The position numbers were made by a program, and so were the translations under genes. The notes under the pieces are model-generated. The model worked only from the letters and a program-made list of their open reading frames with translations. It was not told where the DNA came from and searched no databases. 64,000 bases of DNA from Helicobacter hepaticus ATCC 51449 (GTDB lineage Bacteria; Campylobacterota; Campylobacteria; Campylobacterales; Helicobacteraceae), in the NCBI RefSeq assembly GCF_000007905.1, contig NC_004917.1:124001-188000 (forward strand), in the 5' to 3' direction. Position 1 is the first letter of the stretch, and each line of letters opens with the position of its first letter. Shown here piece after piece: positions 39,099-49,303 of the stretch.

Positions 39099-39232
39099 TA
39101 TCCCTCCCTTAAGACACCAAGTCTTAGAAATGACTCATAAATCTATGATTGTAGCCGATTTTGCCTTAAGAAAATATGGTATTAAAAATGCTTAAAACAT
39201 AAGCAAGAGAACAAAATATCAAAGGATAGAAT

Positions 39233-39412
39233 ATGAAATATATCAGTATTGTTATATACATTGCCTTTTCAATAGGTATATTGAGTGCGTGTAGTGCAAA
39301 ACAAAAAAAGCCTATAGGTAATTTTCAAAGTGTAGAATGTCGCACGATTTGCAATAATAATCAATGCACACAGCAGTGTATTAGCGCAAGTGGAGATTAT
39401 TATAAAAAATAA
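39233..39412 (+). CDS. Small predicted lipoprotein (59 residues)
   Basis: A short frame with AAAGGATAGAAT before ATG. It begins with a hydrophobic signal (about residues 3-18) ending in the lipobox LSAC, so Cys20 would be lipidated. The mature part has four further Cys in CRTICNNNQCTQQC, which could form two disulfides or bind metal. No family is recognised. It ends five bases before the FUSC-type gene, suggesting co-transcription. Confidence 0.7.
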   Translation: MKYISIVIYIAFSIGILSACSAKQKKPIGNFQSVECRTICNNNQCTQQCISASGDYYKK

Positions 39413-39417
39413 TCTCT

Positions 39418-41418
39418 ATGCACTTACATCTGTTTTCATCATTACATAATCTCATTTTTAAACGCTTTATTTATGTCTATGATGCAGGATTCTTTGGACT
39501 TATTTATGCCATTAAGGCAATGATTGCAATTTGTATTAGTGGAACGATATGCTACACTCTTCTTGGCGGACAAGTGCTTATTTGGTCTGTAATGATGGGA
39601 ATGTATGTATTTTTCCTCAACGGCTTTAGAAGCAATAAAGATATGGATTGGAAATATCTTGTGCTTTTTGTTGCCTTTGTATGCGCGCTTATACCTATTT
39701 TTGGCATATGGGAAGAAAGCCTTTGGCTTATAATCCCTTCTATGATTCTTGCCTTTGGGATTGGGATAAGCGAAGTATATGATAGCGATTTGCCAAAAGT
39801 GCTTACTCTTGCACTCATTAGCGCGCTTGTAGCAAATATTTATGCGGGCTCTCACCCAGAAATCTCATTATGGCAGTGTGTAGTTGCGGCTTTTATCGGC
39901 GGAAGTGTGAGTATAGGCATACGGCTTTTTATTTCTTTTGGACAATATGGTAAGTTTATTCAAACACAATTTGTTGCTATGCTCTTTGAACTTTCAATGA
40001 TGAGTGAGAATCTTGGCACAAAAGATTATGATACAATCAAAACTCAAACACTCAATCACATCTCTTTGCTTAAGTCTAAGCTTACCTCTGCCTCTGCTAA
40101 AATCAAAGATGCTCATCTTATCAAAAACCATAAACGCGCACTTTTTTATCTCTATAAACTTGAAAGTGTATGCTATGTGCTTGATTTAATGAATTATTAT
40201 TTTTTACATCATCGCTCTACTTTACTTATTCAAGCACAAAAAGAAATGACAAGCAATCTTTATGAACTCTCACATATTTTTTATGGCAAAAAGCCCTCTA
40301 TTACAAAAAAATCCCTCCTCAATGCTATGGAAAATAATGCGGATTCAGAATGGATTAACGCTCTTAAAATATTTTATTCCAAAATAGAATCTTTTACGCG
40401 ACTTTCTTCTTTACAATCTCAAGCTTTTGTTGAAAATACTACCCCAAAAACTCTAAAGATTATGCGCGATGCTCTTGCGCATAATCCCTATCCACTGCTT
40501 TATGGTATCCGATATGCAGGAGCAATCGGACTTGCTATGTTTTTTGCACAATTTTTTCAGATTAATCACGGCGCGTGGATTGCACTTGGGGTAGTTACAA
40601 TGATGCACCCAAACATCGGCACTATTAAGACATTGGGCAAAGATTCTATACTTGGAAGCCTCATTGGGTTATTGCTTGGTGTGAGCTTAGTATTTATAGC
40701 TTGGGATTCTCCTTTATTGTATATCATCTTTGTGCTCAATCTTTTTTTAGTTATTTATTTTAAAACTTATCCTTTTGTGCTATGGTCTTTGGTGCTTATG
40801 CTTGAATTTGTATTAATGTTTGCCCTTGTGGATAATAATTTCATTGAACTTATCGCCTATCGCTTTAGTGATATTTTACTTGGATTCTTATTTGCCTTTT
40901 TTATCTCTAAAATACTCTATCCACGATATAGTGCTGATGATTTGCTACCCCAAATAAAGCTTTGTCTTGAACATTTTGCCACACTCACTTTAGACTTAGA
41001 ACAATCTCAAAGTAAAGTGCTTGAAGGGCAAAATAAACTTGTGCGAAGCCTTGATGAGCTCTCCTTGCTTATCACGCAAAGTCAAAATGACAAAAAACTT
41101 TACTCACCTCATACCTTAAAGCTTTTTGATGAACTTATGCGGGATTTTTATCAACTTAAAGAATCTCTTATTATGCTTTGTGAAAGGGTAATAGATAGAG
41201 AAAAAAAGCTTGAGACACTTTTAAACAATGACTTAAAAGCCCTTCGTGTGCGTTATGAAATGCTTTGTGCAATGATAGAATCTCAGCCTTATTATTTTAA
41301 AACAGATGAAGATGAGCGATTCTTGCTTAAAGATGAATCTATCTATCCTATTGTGCGTGAGATTTTTGAGCTACAAAATCGCGTTTATAACTTCTTGCAC
41401 ACCACACTTGGTAAATAA
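39418..41418 (+). CDS. FUSC-family membrane protein (YccS/AaeB-like)
   Basis: A 666-residue protein with two hydrophobic blocks of about six helices each (residues about 20-165 and 360-500) separated and followed by long helical cytoplasmic regions. This is the layout of fusaric-acid-resistance/YccS-type transporters. HGAWIALGVVTMMHPNIGT in the second block is the most family-like segment. Export of aromatic acids is the usual suggestion for relatives; no substrate is visible here. Confidence 0.78.
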   Translation: MHLHLFSSLHNLIFKRFIYVYDAGFFGLIYAIKAMIAICISGTICYTLLGGQVLIWSVMMGMYVFFLNGFRSNKDMDWKYLVLFVAFVCALIPIFGIWEESLWLIIPSMILAFGIGISEVYDSDLPKVLTLALISALVANIYAGSHPEISLWQCVVAAFIGGSVSIGIRLFISFGQYGKFIQTQFVAMLFELSMMSENLGTKDYDTIKTQTLNHISLLKSKLTSASAKIKDAHLIKNHKRALFYLYKLESVCYVLDLMNYYFLHHRSTLLIQAQKEMTSNLYELSHIFYGKKPSITKKSLLNAMENNADSEWINALKIFYSKIESFTRLSSLQSQAFVENTTPKTLKIMRDALAHNPYPLLYGIRYAGAIGLAMFFAQFFQINHGAWIALGVVTMMHPNIGTIKTLGKDSILGSLIGLLLGVSLVFIAWDSPLLYIIFVLNLFLVIYFKTYPFVLWSLVLMLEFVLMFALVDNNFIELIAYRFSDILLGFLFAFFISKILYPRYSADDLLPQIKLCLEHFATLTLDLEQSQSKVLEGQNKLVRSLDELSLLITQSQNDKKLYSPHTLKLFDELMRDFYQLKESLIMLCERVIDREKKLETLLNNDLKALRVRYEMLCAMIESQPYYFKTDEDERFLLKDESIYPIVREIFELQNRVYNFLHTTLGK

Positions 41419-41491
41419 GGTGTTTTGAGATTTAAGCAAACCTAATCTACAATACATTTTTTAATTTTTATATTAAAATAAAAGGTTAAGA

Positions 41492-42628
41492 ATGAAAAAA
41501 GCATTAATCACAGGTGTTACAGGGCAAGATGGAGCGTATTTGAGTGAATTTTTACTCAATAAAGGTTACGAAGTTCACGGCATTAAAAGGCGTAGCTCAC
41601 TTTTTAACACCGATAGAATCGATCATCTCTTTGATGGACATCATAATAAGAAAATTCCATTTTACTTGCATTTTGGCGATATGACAGATTCTATGAATCT
41701 CACGCGTTTGATTGCAGAAGTCCAACCTGATGAAATCTATAATCTCGCCGCGCAAAGCCACGTAGCTGTAAGCTTTGAAACACCCGAATATACTGCAAAT
41801 GCCGATGGAATAGGCACGCTTAGAATCTTAGAAGCAGTAAAATTCTTAAATCTTATTGACAAAACGCGCATTTATCAGGCTTCCACCTCTGAACTCTTTG
41901 GCAAGGTGCAAGAGATTCCTCAAAGTGAGAGCACACCCTTTTATCCCCGCTCTCCTTATGCAGTGGCGAAAATGTATGCGTATTGGATTACGGTGAATTA
42001 TAGAGAAGCCTATAATATGTTTGCGTGTAATGGAATTTTGTTTAATCACGAAAGCCCTGTGCGAGGTGAAACCTTTGTAACACGTAAAATTACACGTGCA
42101 GCTTCTAAAATTGCACTCAATCTACAAGATAAGCTCTATCTTGGCAATTTAGACGCTAAACGCGATTGGGGACATGCAAAGGATTATGTCAAAATGATGT
42201 GGTTAATTTTACAACACGAAAAGGCAGAGGATTGGGTGATTGCCACAGGGAAAACGACACAAGTTAGAGACTTTGTGCGTTTAGCATTTGCCTATTGTGG
42301 TATCACATTAGCATTTCAAGGAAGTGGCGCAGATGAAAAAGGCGTTGTAAGTGCGTTAGATTCTGCTAAAGCAGTAAGTCTTGGATTAAATTTAGAGCAT
42401 CTTAAAATCGGACAAGAAGTTGTTGCGGTAGATAAGCGATATTTTCGCCCCACAGAAGTAGATTTACTCCTTGGCGACCCAAGCAAAGCTGAAAAAGAGT
42501 TAGGCTGGAATCGTGAATTTGACTTGAAAGATTTAGTCAATGATATGATGGAGAGCGATTTAAAACTAATGCGCAAAGATGTGTATCTCAAAGAAGGTGG
42601 ATACAAAATTATGCGGTATTTTGAATAA
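41492..42628 (+). CDS. gmd: GDP-mannose 4,6-dehydratase
   Basis: Gmd converts GDP-mannose to GDP-4-keto-6-deoxymannose. The NADP loop is [10 protein letters not shown]; catalytic Thr/Ser-Glu in STSELFGKV and Tyr-Lys in [12 protein letters not shown] are intact; [16 protein letters not shown] is a strong Gmd marker. At 378 residues it is full length. It precedes fcl by 28 bp and supplies its substrate. Ribosome site AAAGG. Confidence 0.97.
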   Translation: MKKALITGVTGQDGAYLSEFLLNKGYEVHGIKRRSSLFNTDRIDHLFDGHHNKKIPFYLHFGDMTDSMNLTRLIAEVQPDEIYNLAAQSHVAVSFETPEYTANADGIGTLRILEAVKFLNLIDKTRIYQASTSELFGKVQEIPQSESTPFYPRSPYAVAKMYAYWITVNYREAYNMFACNGILFNHESPVRGETFVTRKITRAASKIALNLQDKLYLGNLDAKRDWGHAKDYVKMMWLILQHEKAEDWVIATGKTTQVRDFVRLAFAYCGITLAFQGSGADEKGVVSALDSAKAVSLGLNLEHLKIGQEVVAVDKRYFRPTEVDLLLGDPSKAEKELGWNREFDLKDLVNDMMESDLKLMRKDVYLKEGGYKIMRYFE

Positions 42629-42656
42629 TGAAGATTTTAATCATATAAGGAAGCAA

Positions 42657-43700
42657 ATGCAAAAAGATTCTAAAATCTATGTTGCAGGGCATAGGGGACT
42701 TGTGGGGAGTGCAATTTATAGAGAACTTCAAAATCAAGGTTATACTAATTTACTGATTAAAACCCATAAAGAGCTAGATTTGACACAATCGGAGTGTGTG
42801 AGTGCATTTTTTGCCAAAGAGCAGCCTGAATATGTATTTTTATGTGCGGCAAAAGTGGGTGGGATTCTAGCAAATAACACTTATAGAGCGGAATTTATTT
42901 ATGAAAATCTTGCCATTCAAAATAATATTATCCACAATGCGTATATAAGTGGTGTGAAAAAAATGCTTTTTCTTGGCTCAACTTGCATTTATCCCAAAAA
43001 TGCCCCGCAACCCATTTCTGAAGATTCTTTACTCACAAGCGAGCTAGAATACACTAATGAACCTTATGCGATTGCCAAAATTGCAGGACTTAAAATGTGC
43101 GAATCTTATAATCTCCAATATGGCACAAATTTTATTTGCGCAATGCCAACAAATCTTTATGGCGAAAATGATAATTTTGACTTGGAAAAATCTCACGTTC
43201 TCCCGGCTCTTTTGCGTAAATTTCATTTAGCAAAGCTCTTATCTCAAAATAAACTCCAAGAAATAATGCAAAATCTTGGCTTTAATGATGAGACAACAAC
43301 ACTAGCATATCTCCAAAGATTTGGCATAAGCGCAGAACGTATAGAAATATGGGGAAGTGGCAATCCCAAAAGGGAATTTTTATATGTGCAGGATTTGGCA
43401 AACGCGTGCGTGTTTATTATGCAAAATTTAAACTTTAAAGATTTATATGCCAAAGATTCTACACAAATCCGCAATACGCAGATTAATATCGGCACAGGCG
43501 AGGATATTTCTATCAAAGATTTAGCGTATTTAATCAAAGAGATTGTGGGCTTTAAAGGGGAGATTTGCTTTGATACTAGCAAACCCGATGGCACAATGCG
43601 CAAATTAAGCGATGTAAGCAAAATCCAAACTTTGGGTTGGAAACATACATATTCGCTCAAAGAAGGAATTTTAAAGACATATCAAAAAGTCTTTAAATAA
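42657..43700 (+). CDS. fcl: GDP-L-fucose synthase
   Basis: Fcl (WcaG) epimerises and reduces the Gmd product to GDP-L-fucose. It shows [10 protein letters not shown] near the N-terminus, SSTCIYPK-like GSTCIYPK and the Tyr-Lys pair in YAIAKIAG. The ATG at 42657 follows AAGGAAGC and is preferred over an upstream in-frame start overlapping gmd. Its 347 residues exceed the roughly 310 of H. pylori Fcl owing to a segment near residues 195-230 ([17 protein letters not shown]). GDP-fucose would feed surface glycans, yet the fucosyltransferase at 52466 is broken. Confidence 0.95.
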   Translation: MQKDSKIYVAGHRGLVGSAIYRELQNQGYTNLLIKTHKELDLTQSECVSAFFAKEQPEYVFLCAAKVGGILANNTYRAEFIYENLAIQNNIIHNAYISGVKKMLFLGSTCIYPKNAPQPISEDSLLTSELEYTNEPYAIAKIAGLKMCESYNLQYGTNFICAMPTNLYGENDNFDLEKSHVLPALLRKFHLAKLLSQNKLQEIMQNLGFNDETTTLAYLQRFGISAERIEIWGSGNPKREFLYVQDLANACVFIMQNLNFKDLYAKDSTQIRNTQINIGTGEDISIKDLAYLIKEIVGFKGEICFDTSKPDGTMRKLSDVSKIQTLGWKHTYSLKEGILKTYQKVFK

Positions 43701-43701
43701 T

Positions 43702-46700
43702 TTAGCTCATTTTATTTTTAAGCCATTGACTTAACCTTGCAATATAACTCCAAAAGAGCGGAATAAAAAATATTGCTATAAATGTTGCCGCCATCATTCC
43801 GCCAATAACGCCTGTGCCAATAGCGTGTCTTGCTGCACTTCCCGCTCCTGTGCTTAAAACTAAAGGAAGCACGCCTATGCTAAAGGCAAGTGAAGTCATA
43901 ATGATAGGACGGAATCTTAATTTCGCAGCACCTATGGCAGATTCCATAATACCCTTACCCTCTTTTTCGTGTAAATGCTGGGCAAACTCAACGATTAAAA
44001 TTGCATTTTTTGCTGAAAGGGCAATCAACATAACTAATCCAATATTAAAATATATATCATTATCAAGTCCGCGCAATGTTGTCGCTACTACTGCACCAAA
44101 AACAGCAAATGGCACAGCACTTAACACAGAGAGCGGCATAAGCCATCGCTCATATTGGGCACAAAGAATCAAAAATACAAAGATAAGCCCAAATATAAAT
44201 GCAATCTCGCCTGTGCCACTTGCATTTTTCTCTTGATAACTTGTGCCTGAATAAGCAATAGTATAACCTTCTGGCAACACTTCTTTTACTAATTGCTCAA
44301 TCACACGCAACGCATCACCACTTGAATACCCCTCACTCTCATTAGGATTGCCAACAATTTTTGCACTTGTAAAGAGATTAAATCTATCTACAATATCTGG
44401 TCCAATAACGCGCTCAAAATGCACAAGCGCACTAATAGGGATTAAATCGCCATTGCCTGATTTCACAAAAATGCGACTTAAATCTTCTGGAGATTCTCTA
44501 AACTCACTTTGTGCCTGAACATTTACTTGATAAGTTTTGCCATAGAGATTAAAATCATTAACATAATACTGCCCAAAAGTGCTTTGCATAGTGGTAAATA
44601 CATCATCAATATTGACATTGCTTGCCTTTGCGCGTTCCCTATCAAGGGTAAGATGATATTGTGGGATATTTGCACTAAAAAGACTTCGCACGCCAACAAG
44701 CTCTTTACGCTTATTAGCTTCCATCACAAGAAGATTTGCGTATTTTTCTAAGTCTTTAATACTTCCACCATTTCTATCTTGTATATAAATCTCAAAGCCG
44801 CCCACCGTGGATAAGCCCATAATCGCTGGTGGTGTAGTTACAAGGGAAAAGGCATCAAGACTAGCATTAAATACACCCATCATCTTTTTAGACATCTCAA
44901 AAGAACTCTCATTTCGCTCACTCCAATTTTTAAGCGTTACAAAAATCACTGCCCCTGAAGAGCGTGCTGCACTTGCAAGCATATCAAAGCCTGAAATTAA
45001 AAAACTATAATCCACATTTGGATTTTGCTCTAAAATAGCCAAAGCTTTTTTACCCTCTGTAGTGGTGCGAGAAAGTGAAGCTGCGGGTGGCAGCTGAATA
45101 AAACTTATCATACTTCCTTTATCTTCACTTGGCACAAGAGAACTCGGCAATCGTGAAAATAGCCCCCAAGTAACCACAATAATTGCCACAAAACAAAGTA
45201 AAAGAGCTGAGCCTCGCCTTAATGCTCTTCCTATTTGCATACCAAATTTATGCGTAAGCCAATCAAAAAAATCATTGAATCTCTTTACAATATAAAATGG
45301 TTTTGGTTCTTTTGCCTTAAGGATAGATACACAGAGTGCGGGAGTAAGTGTTAGGGCTACAAAGCCAGAAATGACAACTGAAATAACAATAGTAATGGCA
45401 AACTGCTTATAAATAGCCCCACTAAAGCCACCAATAAACGCCACAGGAATAAACACCGAGCAAAGCACAAGCACGATAGCCACTACCGGTCCTTGAATTT
45501 CACCCATAGCTTTAAGGGTAGCTTCTTTTACCGAATATTTTTCGCCATTTGCCTTTGTTTCAGTATGCAAGATTCTCTCCACATTTTCTATCACAATAAT
45601 CGCATCATCAACAACAATCCCAATAGCTAAAATAAGCCCAAAAAGTGTGAGGAGATTAATTGAAAATCCAAGCGCATACATTCCTGCAAATGTGCCAATA
45701 ATTGATACGGGAATAGCAATTACAGGGATAATAGTTGCGCGGAAATTTTGCAAGAAAAAATACATAATAATGACTACAAGCACGATAGCTTCAATAAAAG
45801 TTTTTCTTACCTCTTTAATAGAAATTTTCACAAAATCAGTTGTATTATAAACATTTTTATAATGTAGCCCTTCGGGAAAATTTTGTGAGAGCTCTTTCAT
45901 TTTTTTCTCTACATTATCTGCGACATCAAGTGCATTTGCTCCGGGTTGCAAGGCAATACCAAATGCTGCGGCATCTTTGCCATTAAATAATGGGCTTACG
46001 CTATAATCTTTTGCTCCAAGCTCTATTTTTGCCACATCTTTAAGACGCAAAGCTGAACCATCATTATTTGAGCGGATAATGATATTTCCAAACTCCTCTG
46101 CGCTTACAAATCGCCCTTGTGTTGTTACAGAATAAGTAAAGGCAATATCACTGCGCACGGGTTCTTTACCAAATGAGCCTACTGCAAATTGTGAGTTTTG
46201 TTCGGCAATGACTTTTGCCACTTCTGAAGGCGTGAGATTATTTTGTGAGAGTTTATCAATATCAAGCCAGATTCTCATTGAGTAATCTCTTGTTCCAAAA
46301 GGAGTTACATCACCTACTCCGGGCACACGTTTAAGCTCATTAATAACATTTAAAATACCATAGTTTGCTACAAAAGTTGCAGTATAGGCAGGATTATCTG
46401 AATACATCGCATATACTCCAAGCATAGTAGAAGATCTTTTACGCGTAGTAATCCCCACTCTTTGCACTTCTGTTGGTAATTGGGCAAGAGCTGCTTGAAC
46501 GCGATTACTTACATTGACTAATGCCATATCTGCATTTGTATCATTACTAAAAAATACACTCAGATTCATTACACCACTTGAAGTTGAAGAAGATTTCATA
46601 TAGAGCATACCCTCTACCCCATTAATACTATCTTCTATAATACTTGCTACCGTATTTGCCATCACTTCTGCACTTGCACCACTATAAGTAGCCTGCACCA

Positions 46701-46830
46701 TAATTTCATTTGGCACTACTTGTGGATATTCCTCTATGGGTAAAACAAACATTGAAATACAACCCACAAGTGTAATGACGATTGAGAGCACCATTGCAAA
46801 AATAGGACGATTAATACAGAATCTTGACAT
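43702..46830 (-). CDS. RND multidrug efflux transporter (CmeB/AcrB-like)
   Basis: A 1042-residue RND transporter of the HAE1 group with twelve membrane segments and two large periplasmic loops. The proton-relay aspartates are in GIVVDDAIIVIENVER (about 405). It works as a trimer exporting drugs and bile salts through a periplasmic adaptor. It lies 9 bp after the adaptor gene. It converges with fcl with one base between the stops. No outer-membrane TolC-type gene follows, so the channel must be encoded elsewhere. Confidence 0.94.
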   Translation of the reverse strand: MSRFCINRPIFAMVLSIVITLVGCISMFVLPIEEYPQVVPNEIMVQATYSGASAEVMANTVASIIEDSINGVEGMLYMKSSSTSSGVMNLSVFFSNDTNADMALVNVSNRVQAALAQLPTEVQRVGITTRKRSSTMLGVYAMYSDNPAYTATFVANYGILNVINELKRVPGVGDVTPFGTRDYSMRIWLDIDKLSQNNLTPSEVAKVIAEQNSQFAVGSFGKEPVRSDIAFTYSVTTQGRFVSAEEFGNIIIRSNNDGSALRLKDVAKIELGAKDYSVSPLFNGKDAAAFGIALQPGANALDVADNVEKKMKELSQNFPEGLHYKNVYNTTDFVKISIKEVRKTFIEAIVLVVIIMYFFLQNFRATIIPVIAIPVSIIGTFAGMYALGFSINLLTLFGLILAIGIVVDDAIIVIENVERILHTETKANGEKYSVKEATLKAMGEIQGPVVAIVLVLCSVFIPVAFIGGFSGAIYKQFAITIVISVVISGFVALTLTPALCVSILKAKEPKPFYIVKRFNDFFDWLTHKFGMQIGRALRRGSALLLCFVAIIVVTWGLFSRLPSSLVPSEDKGSMISFIQLPPAASLSRTTTEGKKALAILEQNPNVDYSFLISGFDMLASAARSSGAVIFVTLKNWSERNESSFEMSKKMMGVFNASLDAFSLVTTPPAIMGLSTVGGFEIYIQDRNGGSIKDLEKYANLLVMEANKRKELVGVRSLFSANIPQYHLTLDRERAKASNVNIDDVFTTMQSTFGQYYVNDFNLYGKTYQVNVQAQSEFRESPEDLSRIFVKSGNGDLIPISALVHFERVIGPDIVDRFNLFTSAKIVGNPNESEGYSSGDALRVIEQLVKEVLPEGYTIAYSGTSYQEKNASGTGEIAFIFGLIFVFLILCAQYERWLMPLSVLSAVPFAVFGAVVATTLRGLDNDIYFNIGLVMLIALSAKNAILIVEFAQHLHEKEGKGIMESAIGAAKLRFRPIIMTSLAFSIGVLPLVLSTGAGSAARHAIGTGVIGGMMAATFIAIFFIPLFWSYIARLSQWLKNKMS

Positions 46831-46839
46831 AGCTTCTCC

Positions 46840-48021
46840 TTATTTTTGCTCTTGTTTTTTATCTTGCATCTTGTTTTGATTTTCTTGCGCACCCCCTTGA
46901 ACATTTGTGGCTTTTTTGGAATCTACTCCTATTGGGCTAAGTGGCACGCCTTCACGAATTTTTGAAAGTTGGTTTAATACAAGAGTATCACCATTTGACA
47001 ATCCGCTTGCAATAAGCACTTGATTATTTCGCAGATTCTGTCCGAGAATAACACGTGCAATTTTCGCCTTGCCTTCTTTAATAATATAGACATAGCTGCC
47101 TTGAGAATCTTGTAAAAGCGCACTTTGAGGAATAGTGATAGCATTTTGAGCTTCAAAACCCTTTAAGCGCACTCTCACAAATTCATTAGGTAGGAGCTTA
47201 TGTTCTTCATTATCCACAATTGAACGCGCTTTAACTGTGGAAGTCTGGGCATCAAGCACACTATCAACAAAATCAAGTTTGCCTAATTTGTCATATACTT
47301 TGCCATTACCAAGCACAAATTCAACCTGAATACGCGCATTTTCTAATCCACGCATCAAATAATAATCTGTATTAGGAATGGCAAACTCTGCGTAAATTGG
47401 GCTTAATTGCGTAATGGTCGTAAGCACTTCTTGTCCATTTGCACCTACAAGATTCCCTACATCATAGCTACGCATACCAATTCTACCGCTAATAGTCGCT
47501 ACTACATCAGTATAGCCTAAATCAATTTTTACATCATCAAGCGCAGCTTGTGTGCTTGCCACATTTGCTTGAGCAGAAAGAAAGTTTGAGCGCGAAGTAT
47601 CATATTGGTCAATCGTATAAACACCCTGTTTATAAAGTTTTTCCACACGTTTCCAATCGCGATTTGCCTTGATAAAATTTGCCTCTGCAGATTGCCATTG
47701 TGCTTTAGCCTGATTCACTTTTGCAATATAACGTGCAGGGTCAATCTTAAAGAGTAATTGCCCTTCTTGAACAATATCACCTTCTTTAAAATTCTTTGAA
47801 AGCAGCACACCTTGCACTCGTGCATATACACCTACACTTTGGATACTTTTTAATCTTGCAGCATATTCAAAACTCAAGCTTACATTTTGATGAGCAATAT
47901 TTAAAGTTTCCACTTTAAGACTTGGGATTTCTTTACCTTGCTTATCAGAATCTGAACAAGCCATAAAGCCTAACATAAGGCTAAAAGCTATACTTCCAAA
48001 AATGATATTATAAAAACGCAT
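46840..48021 (-). CDS. RND efflux periplasmic adaptor (CmeA/AcrA-like)
   Basis: A 393-residue membrane-fusion protein. The signal ends GFMACSDSD, a lipobox, so it is inner-membrane anchored by lipid. The lipoyl/barrel parts (VYARVQGVLLSKNFKEGDIV and GNLVGANGQEVL) flank a helical hairpin (about 100-165). The polar Gln/Lys-rich C-terminus is unusual but harmless. It is first in the pump operon; its promoter carries an A14 tract. Confidence 0.93.
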   Translation of the reverse strand: MRFYNIIFGSIAFSLMLGFMACSDSDKQGKEIPSLKVETLNIAHQNVSLSFEYAARLKSIQSVGVYARVQGVLLSKNFKEGDIVQEGQLLFKIDPARYIAKVNQAKAQWQSAEANFIKANRDWKRVEKLYKQGVYTIDQYDTSRSNFLSAQANVASTQAALDDVKIDLGYTDVVATISGRIGMRSYDVGNLVGANGQEVLTTITQLSPIYAEFAIPNTDYYLMRGLENARIQVEFVLGNGKVYDKLGKLDFVDSVLDAQTSTVKARSIVDNEEHKLLPNEFVRVRLKGFEAQNAITIPQSALLQDSQGSYVYIIKEGKAKIARVILGQNLRNNQVLIASGLSNGDTLVLNQLSKIREGVPLSPIGVDSKKATNVQGGAQENQNKMQDKKQEQK

Positions 48022-48052
48022 TAAAATTCCTTTCTATTTATGAAATTGAGCG

Positions 48053-48058
48053 ATTGTA
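48053..48058 (-). promoter_or_regulatory. -10 box of the RND pump operon
   Basis: TACAAT on the minus strand, 32 bases before the adaptor ATG and three bases downstream of the A14 tract. The tract plus these three bases make a 17-bp spacer up to the hexamer TATTGC (48076-48081), or 15 bp to the overlapping TTGCAA, so tract length directly sets promoter spacing. Confidence 0.5.
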
Positions 48059-48061
48059 TCG

Positions 48062-48075
48062 TTTTTTTTTTTTTT
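48062..48075 (-). repeat. A14 homopolymer (T14 on + strand) in pump promoter
   Basis: Fourteen consecutive T on the plus strand, hence A14 as read by the pump operon. Homopolymers this long slip frequently in Helicobacter and Campylobacter. Located between the probable -35 and -10, it is a candidate phase-variation switch of promoter strength. Confidence 0.85.
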
Positions 48076-48179
48076 GCAATATGCAATCATAAGCCTTGTT
48101 TGTGAAATCAAAATGAACTATATAAAGTAAAATCTCCTATCGGCATTTTAAGTAAATCTAAATAAACCTAATATGCGAT

Positions 48180-48226
48180 GATTCTAAAATATATGTAATA
48201 ATTTACACCTTAAATATTTTAGAATC
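48180..48226. repeat. 13-bp perfect inverted repeat between luxS and the RND pump
   Basis: GATTCTAAAATAT (48180-48192) is repeated inverted at 48214-48226 around a 21-base loop. It lies 47 bases after the luxS stop and about 160 bases before the adaptor start. It could end luxS transcription, although no U-run follows, or bind a regulator of the pump. Confidence 0.5.
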
Positions 48227-48272
48227 TTATAAGCAAGTATGAGGATTGTTGCTTATTGCCTTGTGCTTAAAA

Positions 48273-48770
48273 TTATGCAAAATCTTTTAAAAGCAACTCT
48301 TGTGTATTCATTACACTTACGCCTTTATCAAGCACTACTTGAGCAATATCTTGCGCCTCTTTAAGAGAGTGCATTTTTGCCGTGCCACATTGATAAATAT
48401 TAAGCTCGGGTATGTCTTTTTCATCACAAATACGCAATACATCTCGCATACTTGATTCCCACGCTTCTTTTACATTATATTCATTTGGTGCACCTACCAC
48501 ACTCATATAAAACCCTGTGCGACAGCCCATAGGCGAAATGTCAATAATTTCCACACGCGTGTTATTTAAATGCTCTCGCATAAAACCTGCAATCAAATGT
48601 TCCATTGTGTGAATACCTTTTTCACTTAATAGCTCACAATTTGGGCGCGTAAAACGCAAATCAAATACACTAATTGTATCGCCTTTTGGTGTTTGCATAG
48701 TCTTTGCAAGACGCACTGCAGGAGCTGGCATTTTTGTATGATCAACCTTAAAACTATCAAGTAATGGCAT
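48273..48770 (-). CDS. luxS: S-ribosylhomocysteine lyase (autoinducer-2 synthase)
   Basis: LuxS cleaves S-ribosylhomocysteine to homocysteine and the AI-2 precursor. The metal site is HTMEH (His54, His58) with the later Cys in NIYQCGTAK (about 128); the second catalytic Cys is in MGCRTGFY. At 165 residues it is a little longer than average but normal for epsilonproteobacteria. Ribosome site AAGGAGG. It stands alone, without methionine-cycle genes alongside. Confidence 0.96.
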   Translation of the reverse strand: MPLLDSFKVDHTKMPAPAVRLAKTMQTPKGDTISVFDLRFTRPNCELLSEKGIHTMEHLIAGFMREHLNNTRVEIIDISPMGCRTGFYMSVVGAPNEYNVKEAWESSMRDVLRICDEKDIPELNIYQCGTAKMHSLKEAQDIAQVVLDKGVSVMNTQELLLKDFA

Positions 48771-48825
48771 AAGAGCCTCCTTACATTATTTTAATTGATA
48801 TTTTAACATCAACAAAACAATAATT

Positions 48826-49260
48826 TCATAACACAAAAGGGAGAAGTAATACAGCATATCTTAACATCTTCCCAAAAGCAATACCAAGTATGCTTAAAAT
48901 CTGCGAATAACGAATAATACCAAGCACAAGTGCAAATATATCTCCTACAAAAGGCATAAAAACTAAAAAAGCATATATAAAACCATAAACTCGCACACGC
49001 GGAGCAAGGATAGCTATTTTATCTTTTGCTTTGGGGAAAAATCTTGTAATAAAAGGCTCTCCGCCATAATATGCTAAATAATAAGTGCTTAAGCTCCCAA
49101 GTGTATTGCCCACACTTGCGATAATCCACACTTTTAAAGGTTCAAATCCAAATGCCACAAACCCTATGACAAAAGCTTCAGATCCAAGTGGATAAAGTGT
49201 GCTTGCTATAAAACATATAAAAAATAAGCCGACTAAACCATATTCATAATATTCAACCAT
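48826..49260 (-). CDS. DedA-like membrane protein (YqaA type)
   Basis: A 144-residue integral membrane protein with about four hydrophobic segments. The opening GLVGLFFICFIASTLYPLGSE and the GNTLGSLSTYYLAYYGGE block match YqaA-type small relatives of the SNARE-associated/DedA family. These are linked to lipid scrambling and membrane homeostasis; the function here is untested. Confidence 0.82.
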   Translation of the reverse strand: MVEYYEYGLVGLFFICFIASTLYPLGSEAFVIGFVAFGFEPLKVWIIASVGNTLGSLSTYYLAYYGGEPFITRFFPKAKDKIAILAPRVRVYGFIYAFLVFMPFVGDIFALVLGIIRYSQILSILGIAFGKMLRYAVLLLPFVL

Positions 49261-49303
49261 AATTTTAGCTTATGAGTTATAGAATCTATGAAGATTCTAT
49301 AAA

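Noticed and set aside
39442-39855. Minus-strand frame of 137 codons opposite the FUSC-type gene
   Set aside because: Opposite strand of a well-supported membrane protein, no ribosome site, and composition typical of reverse-complemented hydrophobic codons.
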